Shown here: piece by piece, positions 25,334 through 32,087 of the stretch | Layout of the letters: each line of letters opens with the position of its first letter | Position numbering within the stretch: the stretch's first letter is position 1 | Assembly (NCBI RefSeq): GCF_000308755.1 | Contig: NZ_BAGF01000054.1 | Coordinates: forward strand, 1-64,000 | Source of the DNA: Nocardia pneumoniae NBRC 100136 | GTDB taxonomy: Bacteria; Actinomycetota; Actinomycetes; Mycobacteriales; Mycobacteriaceae | Length of the DNA stretch: 64,000 nt | Reading direction: 5' to 3' | Program-made: the position numbers and the translations under genes | The notes under the pieces: generated by a model | What the model was told of the DNA's origin: nothing | What the model saw: only the letters and a program-made list of their open reading frames with translations | Database searches by the model: none

Positions 25334-25432
25334 ATGACCTTGAACGACAAGAAGAAGGGATGGACCATCCATGCCGACACCCCATTCAGCACACAGTCAT
25401 GCACTGAACATCACGTGACGGTCGGGGCCTGA
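25334..25432 (+). CDS. possible 32-residue peptide, coupled to the next small ORF
   Basis: A short frame (MTLNDKKKGWTIHADTPF...) whose TGA overlaps the next ATG as TGATG, an arrangement seen in coupled translation. No clear ribosome site precedes it and no family is recognised. It could be chance. Confidence 0.25.
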   Translation: MTLNDKKKGWTIHADTPFSTQSCTEHHVTVGA

Positions 25433-25632
25433 TGGAACACACGAGTGAGCTGGCACAAGAACTCGCGGCGGCGGCACGACGGCACGGTTCGGCGATAGCG
25501 GGGATCGTCGGCTCCGCCGCGCGTAAGGCGTCCTGGGAGGTGCTCGACCTGGTGGCCGAGAGCCGCGAACTGGTCGGTGCGGCCCTCCGCGCCAGGGCCG
25601 AAGACCTGCGCGGCCGGGACCGGACGCGCTGA
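25432..25632 (+). CDS. small hypothetical helical protein
   Basis: A 66-residue frame (MEHTSELAQELAAAARRHGSAIAGIVGSAARKA...), predicted to be largely amphipathic helix with Ala, Arg and Glu and no clear membrane span. Its ATG overlaps the stop of a 32-codon frame. It ends 10 bases before the convergent pspM stop. In M. tuberculosis the gene next to pspM (Rv2742c/pspN) is on the other strand, so this is not that gene. It is supported only by composition and position. Confidence 0.45.
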   Translation: MEHTSELAQELAAAARRHGSAIAGIVGSAARKASWEVLDLVAESRELVGAALRARAEDLRGRDRTR

Positions 25633-25642
25633 GCCGGATCGA

Positions 25643-26533
25643 TCAGATCGGTGGTTGCGGCGACGCGGGCACCGATCGGTCGGCGACCTCGGTGAGGGCC
25701 TGAGCCCATCCGTCCAGCCGGTCGGAGGCATGCCGGAGGTCCGCGACGATGGTGTCGAAGTTGTGCCGCACCACGGTGTTCTCGGGGACCGCGAGAATCC
25801 GGCCCGCGGCGGCGACGACCTGTTCGTACTCCGCCACGCCGGTTTCGAGCCGGTCGAGGACGAGTCGCAGGTTCTCGGTGAGCGCCACGGCGGCAGGCGA
25901 ATTCGCGCGGCCCATCGCGGCGAGCCCCTGCTCCATGGCCGTGATGTCGGCGGCGAGCGCATGCAGCGCCGCCGCGCCCGAGGCGGCCGTCTCCAGCATG
26001 TCCGCCAACTCGTCTTGCGGCAGCCGCCGCGAACGGGCGATCTGCGTACCCAATCCGTGTAATGCCTTCTCCGCCCGCACCAATCGCGCGATCGGCGGAC
26101 GTGCGTTCGACCACGGCGGCGGCTGCTTGCGCGGGATGAACGCGGCCTGCGGCAGCGGAGCGCCGCGCAGCCGCAGATACCGGCGCGTGCTCAGCGCCGC
26201 ACCGGTCACCAGCGCGACCGCGCCGCCGCCGACCATGACCACGGCCCAGACCGGCGCCGAAATGACTACCAGCCCCACCGTTCCCGCCGTGGTGAGGCCG
26301 GAGACGGTGCCGAGTTGAAAGCTGCGGCGGCGAGCCCTGCGGCGGCGGCGCAACTCCCGCTCCCGCGGATCGGCCCAGCGCCGCACCGCGACCAGTGCGT
26401 TCTCGCCGACTTCCCGAATGCTGTCCGGTAGGCTGCCCGGCTGCGGCGCGAGCGCGGCCTGCGCCCGGATCAGCGCGGACCCGCGCGGGCGCCACGTTTC
26501 GATCCGCCGCTCGCGAAATGCACTGCCGCTCAT
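25643..26533 (-). CDS. pspM: phage-shock envelope-stress membrane protein PspM
   Basis: A 296-residue protein matching the M. tuberculosis Rv2743c (PspM) pattern. It has a basic N-terminal segment (RERELRRRRRARRRSFQLGT), two adjacent membrane helices (TAGTVGLVVISAPVWAVVMVGGGAVALVTGAAL) and a long C-terminal helical cytoplasmic domain (LVRAEKALHGLGTQIARSRRLPQDELADMLETAASGAAALHALAADITAMEQ). It follows pspA and clgR in the same order as in mycobacteria, where PspM binds PspA at the membrane during envelope stress. Confidence 0.82.
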   Translation of the reverse strand: MSGSAFRERRIETWRPRGSALIRAQAALAPQPGSLPDSIREVGENALVAVRRWADPRERELRRRRRARRRSFQLGTVSGLTTAGTVGLVVISAPVWAVVMVGGGAVALVTGAALSTRRYLRLRGAPLPQAAFIPRKQPPPWSNARPPIARLVRAEKALHGLGTQIARSRRLPQDELADMLETAASGAAALHALAADITAMEQGLAAMGRANSPAAVALTENLRLVLDRLETGVAEYEQVVAAAGRILAVPENTVVRHNFDTIVADLRHASDRLDGWAQALTEVADRSVPASPQPPI

Positions 26534-26746
26534 GCTGTATCCATTCCGGCATGAGCGGGGCCTTCCATGGTCACGCTCCGCTGCCGCCTCCAGGCCTGAC
26601 CGCTCATGCCTTCTCTCCCACCGGTCGCGCGCATCGGACGAACTCGGGTCCGACCTGGCCGACGGCCGGCCGGTCGGGTACCCGTGCCATGTCCTTCAGT
26701 GAAGCAGCCCCCACCGACACATCCTCGCCGAATGTCCCTCCGCTGG

Positions 26747-27568
26747 CTACTGCTGCGCGGCCTGCCCCTTGTTCATCTGCGGCTGCGCCGCGTTGGGCTG
26801 CGCCGGATTGATAGCGGTCTGGGCGCCACCGGCGGGCAGCTGGTCGCCGCGCATGGACGCGCGGATCTGTTCGAGCTTGCTGTGCCCGGCCATCTGAATG
26901 CTGGCCTGCTGCACCTCGAGCATGCGGCCCTGCACCGAGTTCTGCGCGAGTTCGGCGGCGCCGAGCGCGTTGGCGTAGCGGCGCTCGATCTTCTCGCGCA
27001 CCGCGTCCAGGCTCGGCGTGGTGCCCGGCGCGGACAACGTCGAATCCATCTGCTGCAACGACGCGGAGACCTGCTCCTGCATCTTGGCCTGCTCCAGCTG
27101 GCTGAGCAGCTTGGTCCGCTCGGCGACCTTCTGCTGCAGCAGCATCGCGTTCTGCTCCACGGCCTTCTTGGCCTGGGCCGCGGCCTGCAGCGACTGATCG
27201 TGCAGCACCTTCAGGTCTTCGACGGCCTGCTCGGCGGTGACCAGCTGGGCGGCGAACGCCTCGGCGGCGTTCGTGTACTGGATCGCCTTCTCGGTGTCGC
27301 CCGCCGCGGTGGCCTGATCGGCCAGCAACACGGCTTGGCGCGCGTTGGCGTTGAGCTTCTCGACCTCGTCCAGCTGCCGGTTGAGCTTCATCTCCAGCTG
27401 GCGCTGGTTGCCGATGACCGACGCGGCCTGCTGCGAAAGGGCCTGGTGCTGCCGCTGGGCTTCCTCGATAGCCTGCTGAATCTGGACCTTCGGATCCGCG
27501 TGCTCCTCGATCTTGGCGTCGAAGAGGGCCATCAGGTACTTCCAGGCCTTGACGAACGGATTAGCCAT
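26747..27568 (-). CDS. pspA: phage shock protein A
   Basis: A 273-residue PspA/IM30 coiled-coil protein (MANPFVKAWKYLMALFDAKIEEHADPKVQIQQAIEEAQRQHQAL...). It has an amphipathic N-terminal helix, long coiled coil to about residue 220 and a Pro/Gln/Ala-rich disordered tail. It oligomerises on the membrane and, in mycobacteria, also binds and restrains ClgR. It lies 200 bases downstream of clgR and 213 bases upstream of pspM; nothing else is recognised in those gaps except an inverted repeat near 27617. Confidence 0.93.
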   Translation of the reverse strand: MANPFVKAWKYLMALFDAKIEEHADPKVQIQQAIEEAQRQHQALSQQAASVIGNQRQLEMKLNRQLDEVEKLNANARQAVLLADQATAAGDTEKAIQYTNAAEAFAAQLVTAEQAVEDLKVLHDQSLQAAAQAKKAVEQNAMLLQQKVAERTKLLSQLEQAKMQEQVSASLQQMDSTLSAPGTTPSLDAVREKIERRYANALGAAELAQNSVQGRMLEVQQASIQMAGHSKLEQIRASMRGDQLPAGGAQTAINPAQPNAAQPQMNKGQAAQQ

Positions 27569-27616
27569 CGATTGATCCCGCCTCCATCTGACATGCCGCG
27601 CCCCTGGCGCGACTCC

Positions 27617-27637
27617 AGTGCGCGACCGTCACGCACT
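27617..27637. promoter_or_regulatory. inverted repeat in the clgR-pspA gap
   Basis: AGTGCG, 9 bases, CGCACT, about 50-70 bases upstream of the pspA start. It could be a ClgR-type or other operator, but the spacing is not a textbook ClgR site. Confidence 0.3.
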
Positions 27638-27768
27638 CGATATGTGCCTATCCTCCACCATGTGCCACCCCGGCCGGGCGAGCCCGGCCCGAACGACGCC
27701 TTACGGAGAATCTATCCGCTTTTCGCATCGGCCCGCAGCGTTGCCGGGACGGCCACGTCGCATGCCGG

Positions 27769-28218
27769 TCAGATCCCCTTCACCAGAACCAGCATGTCCG
27801 CTCGCGGCGCCGGAATGACGATCCTGGTGTCTTCGGCCAGCGGCAGCGGCGCGGCCCCGGCCGCCGACATGGAGGCGGAGGCCGGTGCGGGCTCGGCGGT
27901 CGCCGCGGAATCGGCGGCGGCCTCCTCCGGCTCGACCGCTGTGGGCGCGGTGGCGTTCTCCGCGTCCGCGCCGACCGGCAATCCGTCGGCGCCCGCCATG
28001 ATCGTGCTCACATCCCACAGCACCCGCGACAGCGGCACGTCCAGCGCCTCGCAGATGGCGGCGAGCAGTTCACTCGACGCCTCTTTGCGACCTCGCTCGA
28101 CCTCGGAGAGATAGCCCAGGCTCACCCGCGCCGACGTGGACACCTCGCGCAGGGTCCGGTTCTGGGCGAGACGAGCACGCCGCAGACTGTCCCCGATCGC
28201 CTCTCGCAGCAGCGTCAT
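27769..28218 (-). CDS. clgR: Clp gene regulator ClgR
   Basis: A 149-residue regulator with an N-terminal XRE helix-turn-helix (EAIGDSLRRARLAQNRTLREVSTSARVSLGYLSEVERGRKEASSELLAAICEALDVPLSRVL), the conserved ClgR signature, and a long Ala/Pro/Glu-rich linker before a hydrophobic C-terminus (RADMLVLVKGI). ClgR activates Clp protease genes and pspA in related organisms. The start at 28218 (MTLLREAIGD) fits the family; the frame reaches 28290. A sigma-E-like promoter lies upstream. Confidence 0.92.
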   Translation of the reverse strand: MTLLREAIGDSLRRARLAQNRTLREVSTSARVSLGYLSEVERGRKEASSELLAAICEALDVPLSRVLWDVSTIMAGADGLPVGADAENATAPTAVEPEEAAADSAATAEPAPASASMSAAGAAPLPLAEDTRIVIPAPRADMLVLVKGI

Positions 28219-28290
28219 CTCGTTCTCCTTCGCTCCCGGTCGCCGGGCCGACGCGATTCGTGACCCCACGCATGCCGTTCTTTCTCGCAC

Positions 28291-28318
28291 AACGTCGGAG
28301 CGGGGCCGGTTGGTTCCC
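28291..28318 (-). promoter_or_regulatory. sigma-E (ECF) type promoter of clgR
   Basis: On the minus strand GGGAACCA, 16 bases, CGTT. This matches the mycobacterial SigE consensus GGGAACYA-N15-16-CGTT. It lies about 75 bases before the clgR start and inside the gap after cinA. M. tuberculosis clgR is also SigE-dependent, so control appears conserved. Confidence 0.7.
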
Positions 28319-28324
28319 GCCGGG

Positions 28325-28846
28325 CTAACCGCCGCGCCCGGCGCGGCCGACCGAACCCGTCTCCCGCACGCAGCGCAGCAATTCGGATACCGCCGTGCGT
28401 GTTGCGCCGATTCTGATCGTCCACCGGTCGCCGGGGAGTTTCAACCGCACCACTTCGGAATGGACCGGACCAGCGACGCCGAGGAAGACCGTGCCGACCG
28501 GGTGACCGTCCTGCGAATCCGGGCCTGCGACCCCGGTCAGCGCCACACCCCAGTCCGCGCCGCATCTGGTGCGCGCGCCGACGGCCAGCTGCTCGGCGGT
28601 GCTGGCCGCGACCGGGCCTTCCGTCGCGAGCACGTCCGCGTCGACGCCTCCGAGACTGTGTTTGAGATCGGTGGCGTACACCACCAACCCGCCGCGCAGC
28701 ACGGCGCTGGCGCCGGGAACCCCGGCGATCGCGGCGGCCAGCAGACCGGCGGTCAGCGATTCGGCGGTCGCGACGGTTTGCCGCGCTGTCACCAGCGCCC
28801 GCACGAGGTCGGCGGCGGGCACCTGGGCAACGAGCGGATCGGTCAT
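28325..28846 (-). CDS. pncC: CinA-family nicotinamide-nucleotide amidohydrolase
   Basis: A 173-residue single-domain CinA protein, the C-terminal PncC-type domain without the N-terminal molybdopterin-binding-like part. Motifs include TVATAESLTAGLLAAAI, GGLVVYATDLKHSLGGVD and ALTGVAGPDSQDGHPVGTVFLGV. It hydrolyses NMN-type compounds in the pyridine-nucleotide cycle; a competence or DNA role is often assigned without proof. The start overlaps the pgsA stop (ATGA). Confidence 0.88.
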   Translation of the reverse strand: MTDPLVAQVPAADLVRALVTARQTVATAESLTAGLLAAAIAGVPGASAVLRGGLVVYATDLKHSLGGVDADVLATEGPVAASTAEQLAVGARTRCGADWGVALTGVAGPDSQDGHPVGTVFLGVAGPVHSEVVRLKLPGDRWTIRIGATRTAVSELLRCVRETGSVGRAGRGG

Positions 28847-29502
28847 GCGCCGCGCGTGCGGCCCGGTGCGCCGGCCAACCACACCCTGGCCGCCTGGCCG
28901 ACGTAGTCCAGCCCGGTGGCCACGGTCAGCGCGACGGCCAGATACATCAGCGCCATCCCCAGGTCGGCGAACCAGCCCGACAACGGCAACAGCAGCAGGG
29001 CGATCGCCAGGGACTGCACCAGGGTCTTCAGCTTGCCGCCGCGTCCGGCGGGAATCACCCCGCGTCGCACCACCACCAGCCGCAGCAGCGTCACGCCGAC
29101 CTCGCGACCGCAGATGACGATCGTGATCCACCAGGCGAGGTCACCGAGCAGCGACAGGCCGATCACCGCGGACCCGATGAGCGCCTTGTCCGCGATGGGG
29201 TCAGCGAGCTTGCCGAAATCCGTGACCAAACCGTATTTGCGAGCGAGTTGCCCGTCGAACCGATCGGTGATGGCGGCGAGGCCGAACAGCGCGGCGGCGG
29301 TGATCCGCCAGCCCGTCTGATCACCCCCGCCGACGAACAGCGTCACGACGAACAGCGGGACGATCGCGATGCGCAGCATGGTGAGCACGTTCGCGATGTT
29401 CAGCAGCGGCGCCCCCGCCTCGGTCTGGGCGGTCGCGAACCCGGGCCGGACCGGGCCGGGCGCGGTCCAGGGACGGTCCGTCTCCTCTGGTTGCACACTC
29501 AT
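28843..29502 (-). CDS. pgsA: CDP-diacylglycerol-glycerol-3-phosphate 3-phosphatidyltransferase
   Basis: A 219-residue membrane enzyme. The CDP-alcohol phosphatidyltransferase motif is present: DRFDGQLARKYGLVTDFGKLADPIADKAL, fitting D-x2-D-G-x2-A-R-x8-G-x3-D-x3-D. Several membrane helices follow. It makes phosphatidylglycerophosphate for phosphatidylglycerol and cardiolipin. M. tuberculosis has the orthologue (Rv2746c) just before clgR. Confidence 0.92.
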   Translation of the reverse strand: MSVQPEETDRPWTAPGPVRPGFATAQTEAGAPLLNIANVLTMLRIAIVPLFVVTLFVGGGDQTGWRITAAALFGLAAITDRFDGQLARKYGLVTDFGKLADPIADKALIGSAVIGLSLLGDLAWWITIVICGREVGVTLLRLVVVRRGVIPAGRGGKLKTLVQSLAIALLLLPLSGWFADLGMALMYLAVALTVATGLDYVGQAARVWLAGAPGRTRGA

Positions 29503-29644
29503 CGCGCCGCCTCGCCCGCGGCCGGCCGCGTCATGGCCGCCCCGTCATCCCGTCGCGCTGCCCGGCGCGATGCGGTGAGCGGGACGACTGGATCTGCGGC
29601 ACACGTTCAGACTATCGGTAGCCGGGCCGACTACTGTGCACCCC

Positions 29645-30211
29645 ATGACCTCTCGGGGACCATTAGGTGGTTCGACCAGCGACGCGCACCCGGGCGCGGC
29701 CTCCGCCGCGCAGACCTCCGTCCCGGTCGTGCGACGCGCCCGAACCTCCGACGTGCCCGAGATCAAGCGCCTCGTCGACGTGTACGCCGGGCGCATCCTG
29801 CTGGAGAAGAACCTGGTCACGCTGTACGAGGCGGTGCAGGAGTTCTGGGTCGCGGAACTGGACGGCCGCGTCGTCGGCTGCGGCGCCCTGCACGTGTTGT
29901 GGGCCGATCTGGGCGAGGTGCGCACCGTCGCGGTGCATCCCGACGTGAAGGGCGCCGGTGTGGGCAAGCTCATCGTGCAGCGGCTGATCGCGGTCGCGCG
30001 CGAACTGGAGCTGCAGCGGCTGTTCGTGCTGACCTTCGAGGTGGAGTTCTTCGGCAGGCACGGTTTCGTGGAGATCGACGGCACGCCGGTGACCGCCGAG
30101 GTGTACGCGGAGATGTGCCGGTCCTACGACACCGGCGTCGCGGAATTCCTCGATCTCAGCTATGTGAAGCCGAACACCCTCGGCAATACTCGAATGCTGC
30201 TGACGCTTTGA
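29645..30211 (+). CDS. argA: glutamate N-acetyltransferase, GNAT type
   Basis: A 188-residue GNAT-fold enzyme closely matching mycobacterial ArgA (Rv2747): VVRRARTSDVPEIKRLVDVYAGRILLEKNLVTLYEAVQEFWVAE, the acetyl-CoA segment VHPDVKGAGVGKLIV, and the C-terminal EFLDLSYVKPNTLGNTRMLL. It performs the first step of arginine synthesis. The ATG at 29645 is preferred to the GTG at 29636. The N-terminus has about 25 extra residues before the core. It is divergent from pgsA. Confidence 0.9.
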   Translation: MTSRGPLGGSTSDAHPGAASAAQTSVPVVRRARTSDVPEIKRLVDVYAGRILLEKNLVTLYEAVQEFWVAELDGRVVGCGALHVLWADLGEVRTVAVHPDVKGAGVGKLIVQRLIAVARELELQRLFVLTFEVEFFGRHGFVEIDGTPVTAEVYAEMCRSYDTGVAEFLDLSYVKPNTLGNTRMLLTL

Positions 30212-30237
30212 GCCCGTCCCCACAGGAAGCGATACCC

Positions 30238-30522
30238 GTGCCGATCTTCGCCGTCCACTACGTCTACTCCGAAGCCACCGTCGCCGGTCGCGACACCCAC
30301 CGTCCCGAGCATCGCGCGTGGCTGGCCGGTCTGCTCGAGTCCGGCGTCCTGCTCAGCAGCGGGCCGTACCCGGACGGCTCCGGCGCGCTGCTGATCTTCC
30401 GATCGGAGGACGCGGGCGCGTTGAAGGACCTGCTCACGCAGGATCCGTTCGCCCGAGAGGGCCTGATCGACGACGTCCGCGCGGTCGAGTGGGCGCCGGT
30501 GTTCGGCGCCTTCGCGTCCTGA
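30238..30522 (+). CDS. YCII-family protein
   Basis: A 94-residue YciI-like protein (MPIFAVHYVYSEATVAGRDTHRPEHRAWLAGLLESGVLLSSGPYPDGSGALLIFRSEDAGALKDLLTQDPFAREGL). The conserved His of YCII proteins is present near residue 26, and the DPF motif follows. The start is GTG at 30238, 26 bases after argA and behind AGGAAG, so co-transcription is likely. The function is unknown. Confidence 0.85.
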   Translation: MPIFAVHYVYSEATVAGRDTHRPEHRAWLAGLLESGVLLSSGPYPDGSGALLIFRSEDAGALKDLLTQDPFAREGLIDDVRAVEWAPVFGAFAS

Positions 30523-30526
30523 CCCG

Positions 30527-31507
30527 CTAGCGCTCGACCCGGGCGCGCGTCCGGAGCAGGCTCGCGATCGTGGCGACGACCAGGATGACCAGGATGACGC
30601 CGAGGGAGACCGGCGTGGAGATCTCCGGGACCGCGACGTGCTCGCCGCCGTTGATGAACGGCAACGTGTTCTCGTGCAGTGCGTGCAGCACCAGCTTCAC
30701 GCCGATGAACGCGAGGATGGCCGCCAAGCCGTAGGACAGGTACACCAGCCGGTCGAGCAGTCCGCCGATCAGGAAGTACAGCTGCCGCAGGCCCATGAGC
30801 GCGAACGCGTTCGCGGTGAACACCAGGTAGGGCTGCTCGGTCAGTCCGTAGATGGCCGGGATGGAGTCCAGCGCGAACAGCAGGTCGGCGAAGCCGATGG
30901 CCAGCAGGGCCAGCAGCAGCGGCGTGACGGCGCGGCGTCCGTCGATCTTGGTCACCAGCTTGTCGCCGTCGTACTCGTCGGTGGTGGGCAGGACCCGCTT
31001 GGCCAGCGCGACGATGCGGCTGTCGCGCTTCTCCTCGACTTCGACCTCGTGGCCGCTCTCGCGCATCAGGTTCACGGCGGTGTAGACGAGGAAGAACCCG
31101 AACAGGTAGAACACCCAGCTGAACGCGCTGATCGCGGCCGCGCCGATGCCGATGAACACGCCGCGCATCACCAAGGCGATCACGATGCCGATCAGCAGCA
31201 CCTTCTGCTGATAGATCCGCGGCACCGCGAAGGTGGACATGATGATCAGGAAGACGAACAGGTTGTCCACCGAGAGCGCCTTCTCGGTGACGAAGCCCGC
31301 GTAGTACTCCCCCGCGTAGGTCGAGCCCCATTGCCAGGCGACCACGCCGCCGAAGGCCAGGGCCAGCCCGATGTAGACCGCGGACCAGAATCCGGATTCC
31401 CGGAACGTCGGCTCGTGCGGGGTGCGGACGTGCGCGTAGAAGTCGAAGACGAACAATCCGAGGATCACCGCGATGGTGATCACCCATTCGAGTGCGGTTA
31501 CCTGCAT
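30527..31507 (-). CDS. TerC-family integral membrane protein
   Basis: A 326-residue, multi-helix protein of the TerC family. Hallmarks are EKALSVDNLFVFLIIMSTFAVP, FADLLFALDSIPAIYGLTEQPYLVFTANAFALMGLRQLYFLIGGLLDRLVYLSYGLAAILAFIGVKLVLHA. Members are linked to manganese or tellurite handling and metal export. It converges with the YCII gene with only 4 bases between. The region upstream (31508-31731) has no other gene. Confidence 0.92.
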   Translation of the reverse strand: MQVTALEWVITIAVILGLFVFDFYAHVRTPHEPTFRESGFWSAVYIGLALAFGGVVAWQWGSTYAGEYYAGFVTEKALSVDNLFVFLIIMSTFAVPRIYQQKVLLIGIVIALVMRGVFIGIGAAAISAFSWVFYLFGFFLVYTAVNLMRESGHEVEVEEKRDSRIVALAKRVLPTTDEYDGDKLVTKIDGRRAVTPLLLALLAIGFADLLFALDSIPAIYGLTEQPYLVFTANAFALMGLRQLYFLIGGLLDRLVYLSYGLAAILAFIGVKLVLHALHENTLPFINGGEHVAVPEISTPVSLGVILVILVVATIASLLRTRARVER

Positions 31508-31731
31508 GCGGTGCGCCGATCGGAAGCGAAGGTCATGACGTCCATAATGCCCGATTTGTCCGTTTAACTAGGTTGCGGGGTAGTTGCCAACCATGATTCC
31601 ACATGCGCTACCTCGACTGTCCTGCCAGCCGTGGCCCGTGACCTGCGCCCGGCCGCACCGCTGAACCACGGTGAGCCGGACCCATCAGCGGCGAAAGAAC
31701 CGCACCCCGCCGGGGCGGCGGCGGAAAGCGG
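31508..31731. other. intergenic region upstream of TerC
   Basis: About 220 bases between divergent transcripts. It contains GGGTAGTTGCCA (31578-31589), a 12-mer that recurs at the SigF-like promoter near 23566 on the same (minus-to-plus) sense. GTTT stands 12 bases before it, too short for a standard SigF spacing. No gene is evident. Confidence 0.35.
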
Positions 31732-31760
31732 TTCACAACACCGGAATCGGGTGTTAGTTT
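31732..31760 (+). promoter_or_regulatory. promoter with an embedded 19-bp operator palindrome
   Basis: TTCACA (31732-31737), 17 bases, TAGTTT (31755-31760). Inside the spacer is the palindrome AACACCGGAATCGGGTGTT (31737-31755), with only one mismatched pair besides the centre. A repressor there would block the polymerase. It would start transcription about 25 bases before the small ORF. Confidence 0.6.
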
Positions 31761-31792
31761 CAATAGCAACGAAGATCACAGGAGGCGAATCG

Positions 31793-31912
31793 ATGACCGG
31801 GACGGCGCTGCGACAGGTGTCGCCGAGCAGTGCCCGGCAGTCGTGCGCCCAGGTCGCGCTATCCGCGTCGTCCGTCCTGGATGGGCGGATGAGCGTGCGG
31901 AGCGGCCCCTGA
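31793..31912 (+). CDS. 39-residue ORF in the leader before the terminator and tRNA
   Basis: MTGTALRQVSPSSARQSCAQ... to VRSGP*. A strong ribosome site (AGGAGG, 31780-31785) stands 7 bases from the ATG, better than most genes here. No domain or signal is recognised. Codon 23 is CTA, a rare leucine codon in this GC-rich genome and the one read by a UAG anticodon. A strong intrinsic terminator begins 28 bases after the stop and the odd UAG tRNA follows. It could encode a small protein or act as a leader peptide. Confidence 0.55.
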   Translation: MTGTALRQVSPSSARQSCAQVALSASSVLDGRMSVRSGP

Positions 31913-31939
31913 ACGTGTCTTTCGCAAGGACCCGTACGA

Positions 31940-31983
31940 AAGGGGCCACCCCGCGGCGAATCGCCAAGGGGTGGCCCCTTTTT
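31940..31983 (+). terminator. strong rho-independent terminator
   Basis: A 13-bp perfect stem (AAGGGGCCACCCC, 31940-31952; complement 31968-31980) with a loop that itself contains GGCG...CGCC, followed by TTTTT (31979-31983). This is the best intrinsic terminator in the window. It lies 22 bases before the tRNA. Confidence 0.85.
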
Positions 31984-32004
31984 CATGGTTCCGCACCGCC
32001 CCGA

Positions 32005-32081
32005 TCCCTCGTAGCCCAATAGGTAGAGGCGCCGGATCTAGATTCCGGGAGATGCGAGTTCGAATCTCGCCGAGGGAACCA
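32005..32081 (+). tRNA. tRNA-Leu-like RNA, anticodon UAG, class-I shape, C33
   Basis: A complete cloverleaf. Acceptor TCCCTCG/CGAGGGA pairs 7/7, anticodon stem CCGGA/TCCGG 5/5, T-stem GCGAG/CTCGC 5/5 with T-loop TTCGAAT, and CCA is encoded (32079-32081). The D-arm is GCC/GGC (3 bp) with loop CAATAGGTAGA, the leucine-type layout, and the discriminator is A. The loop TCTAGAT places TAG at 34-36 (32039-32041, reading CUA Leu). But position 33 is C, not the near-universal U, the variable loop is only 5 bases, and pair 1-72 is U-A. A normal tRNA-Leu has a long variable arm. An alternative reading, CUA anticodon, would break the stem. Confidence 0.75.
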
Positions 32082-32087
32082 TCACAA

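Noticed and set aside
32005..32081. An amber-suppressor reading of the tRNA (CUA anticodon)
   Set aside because: Shifting the loop to put U before CUA breaks the anticodon stem; the fitting 7-base loop has UAG.
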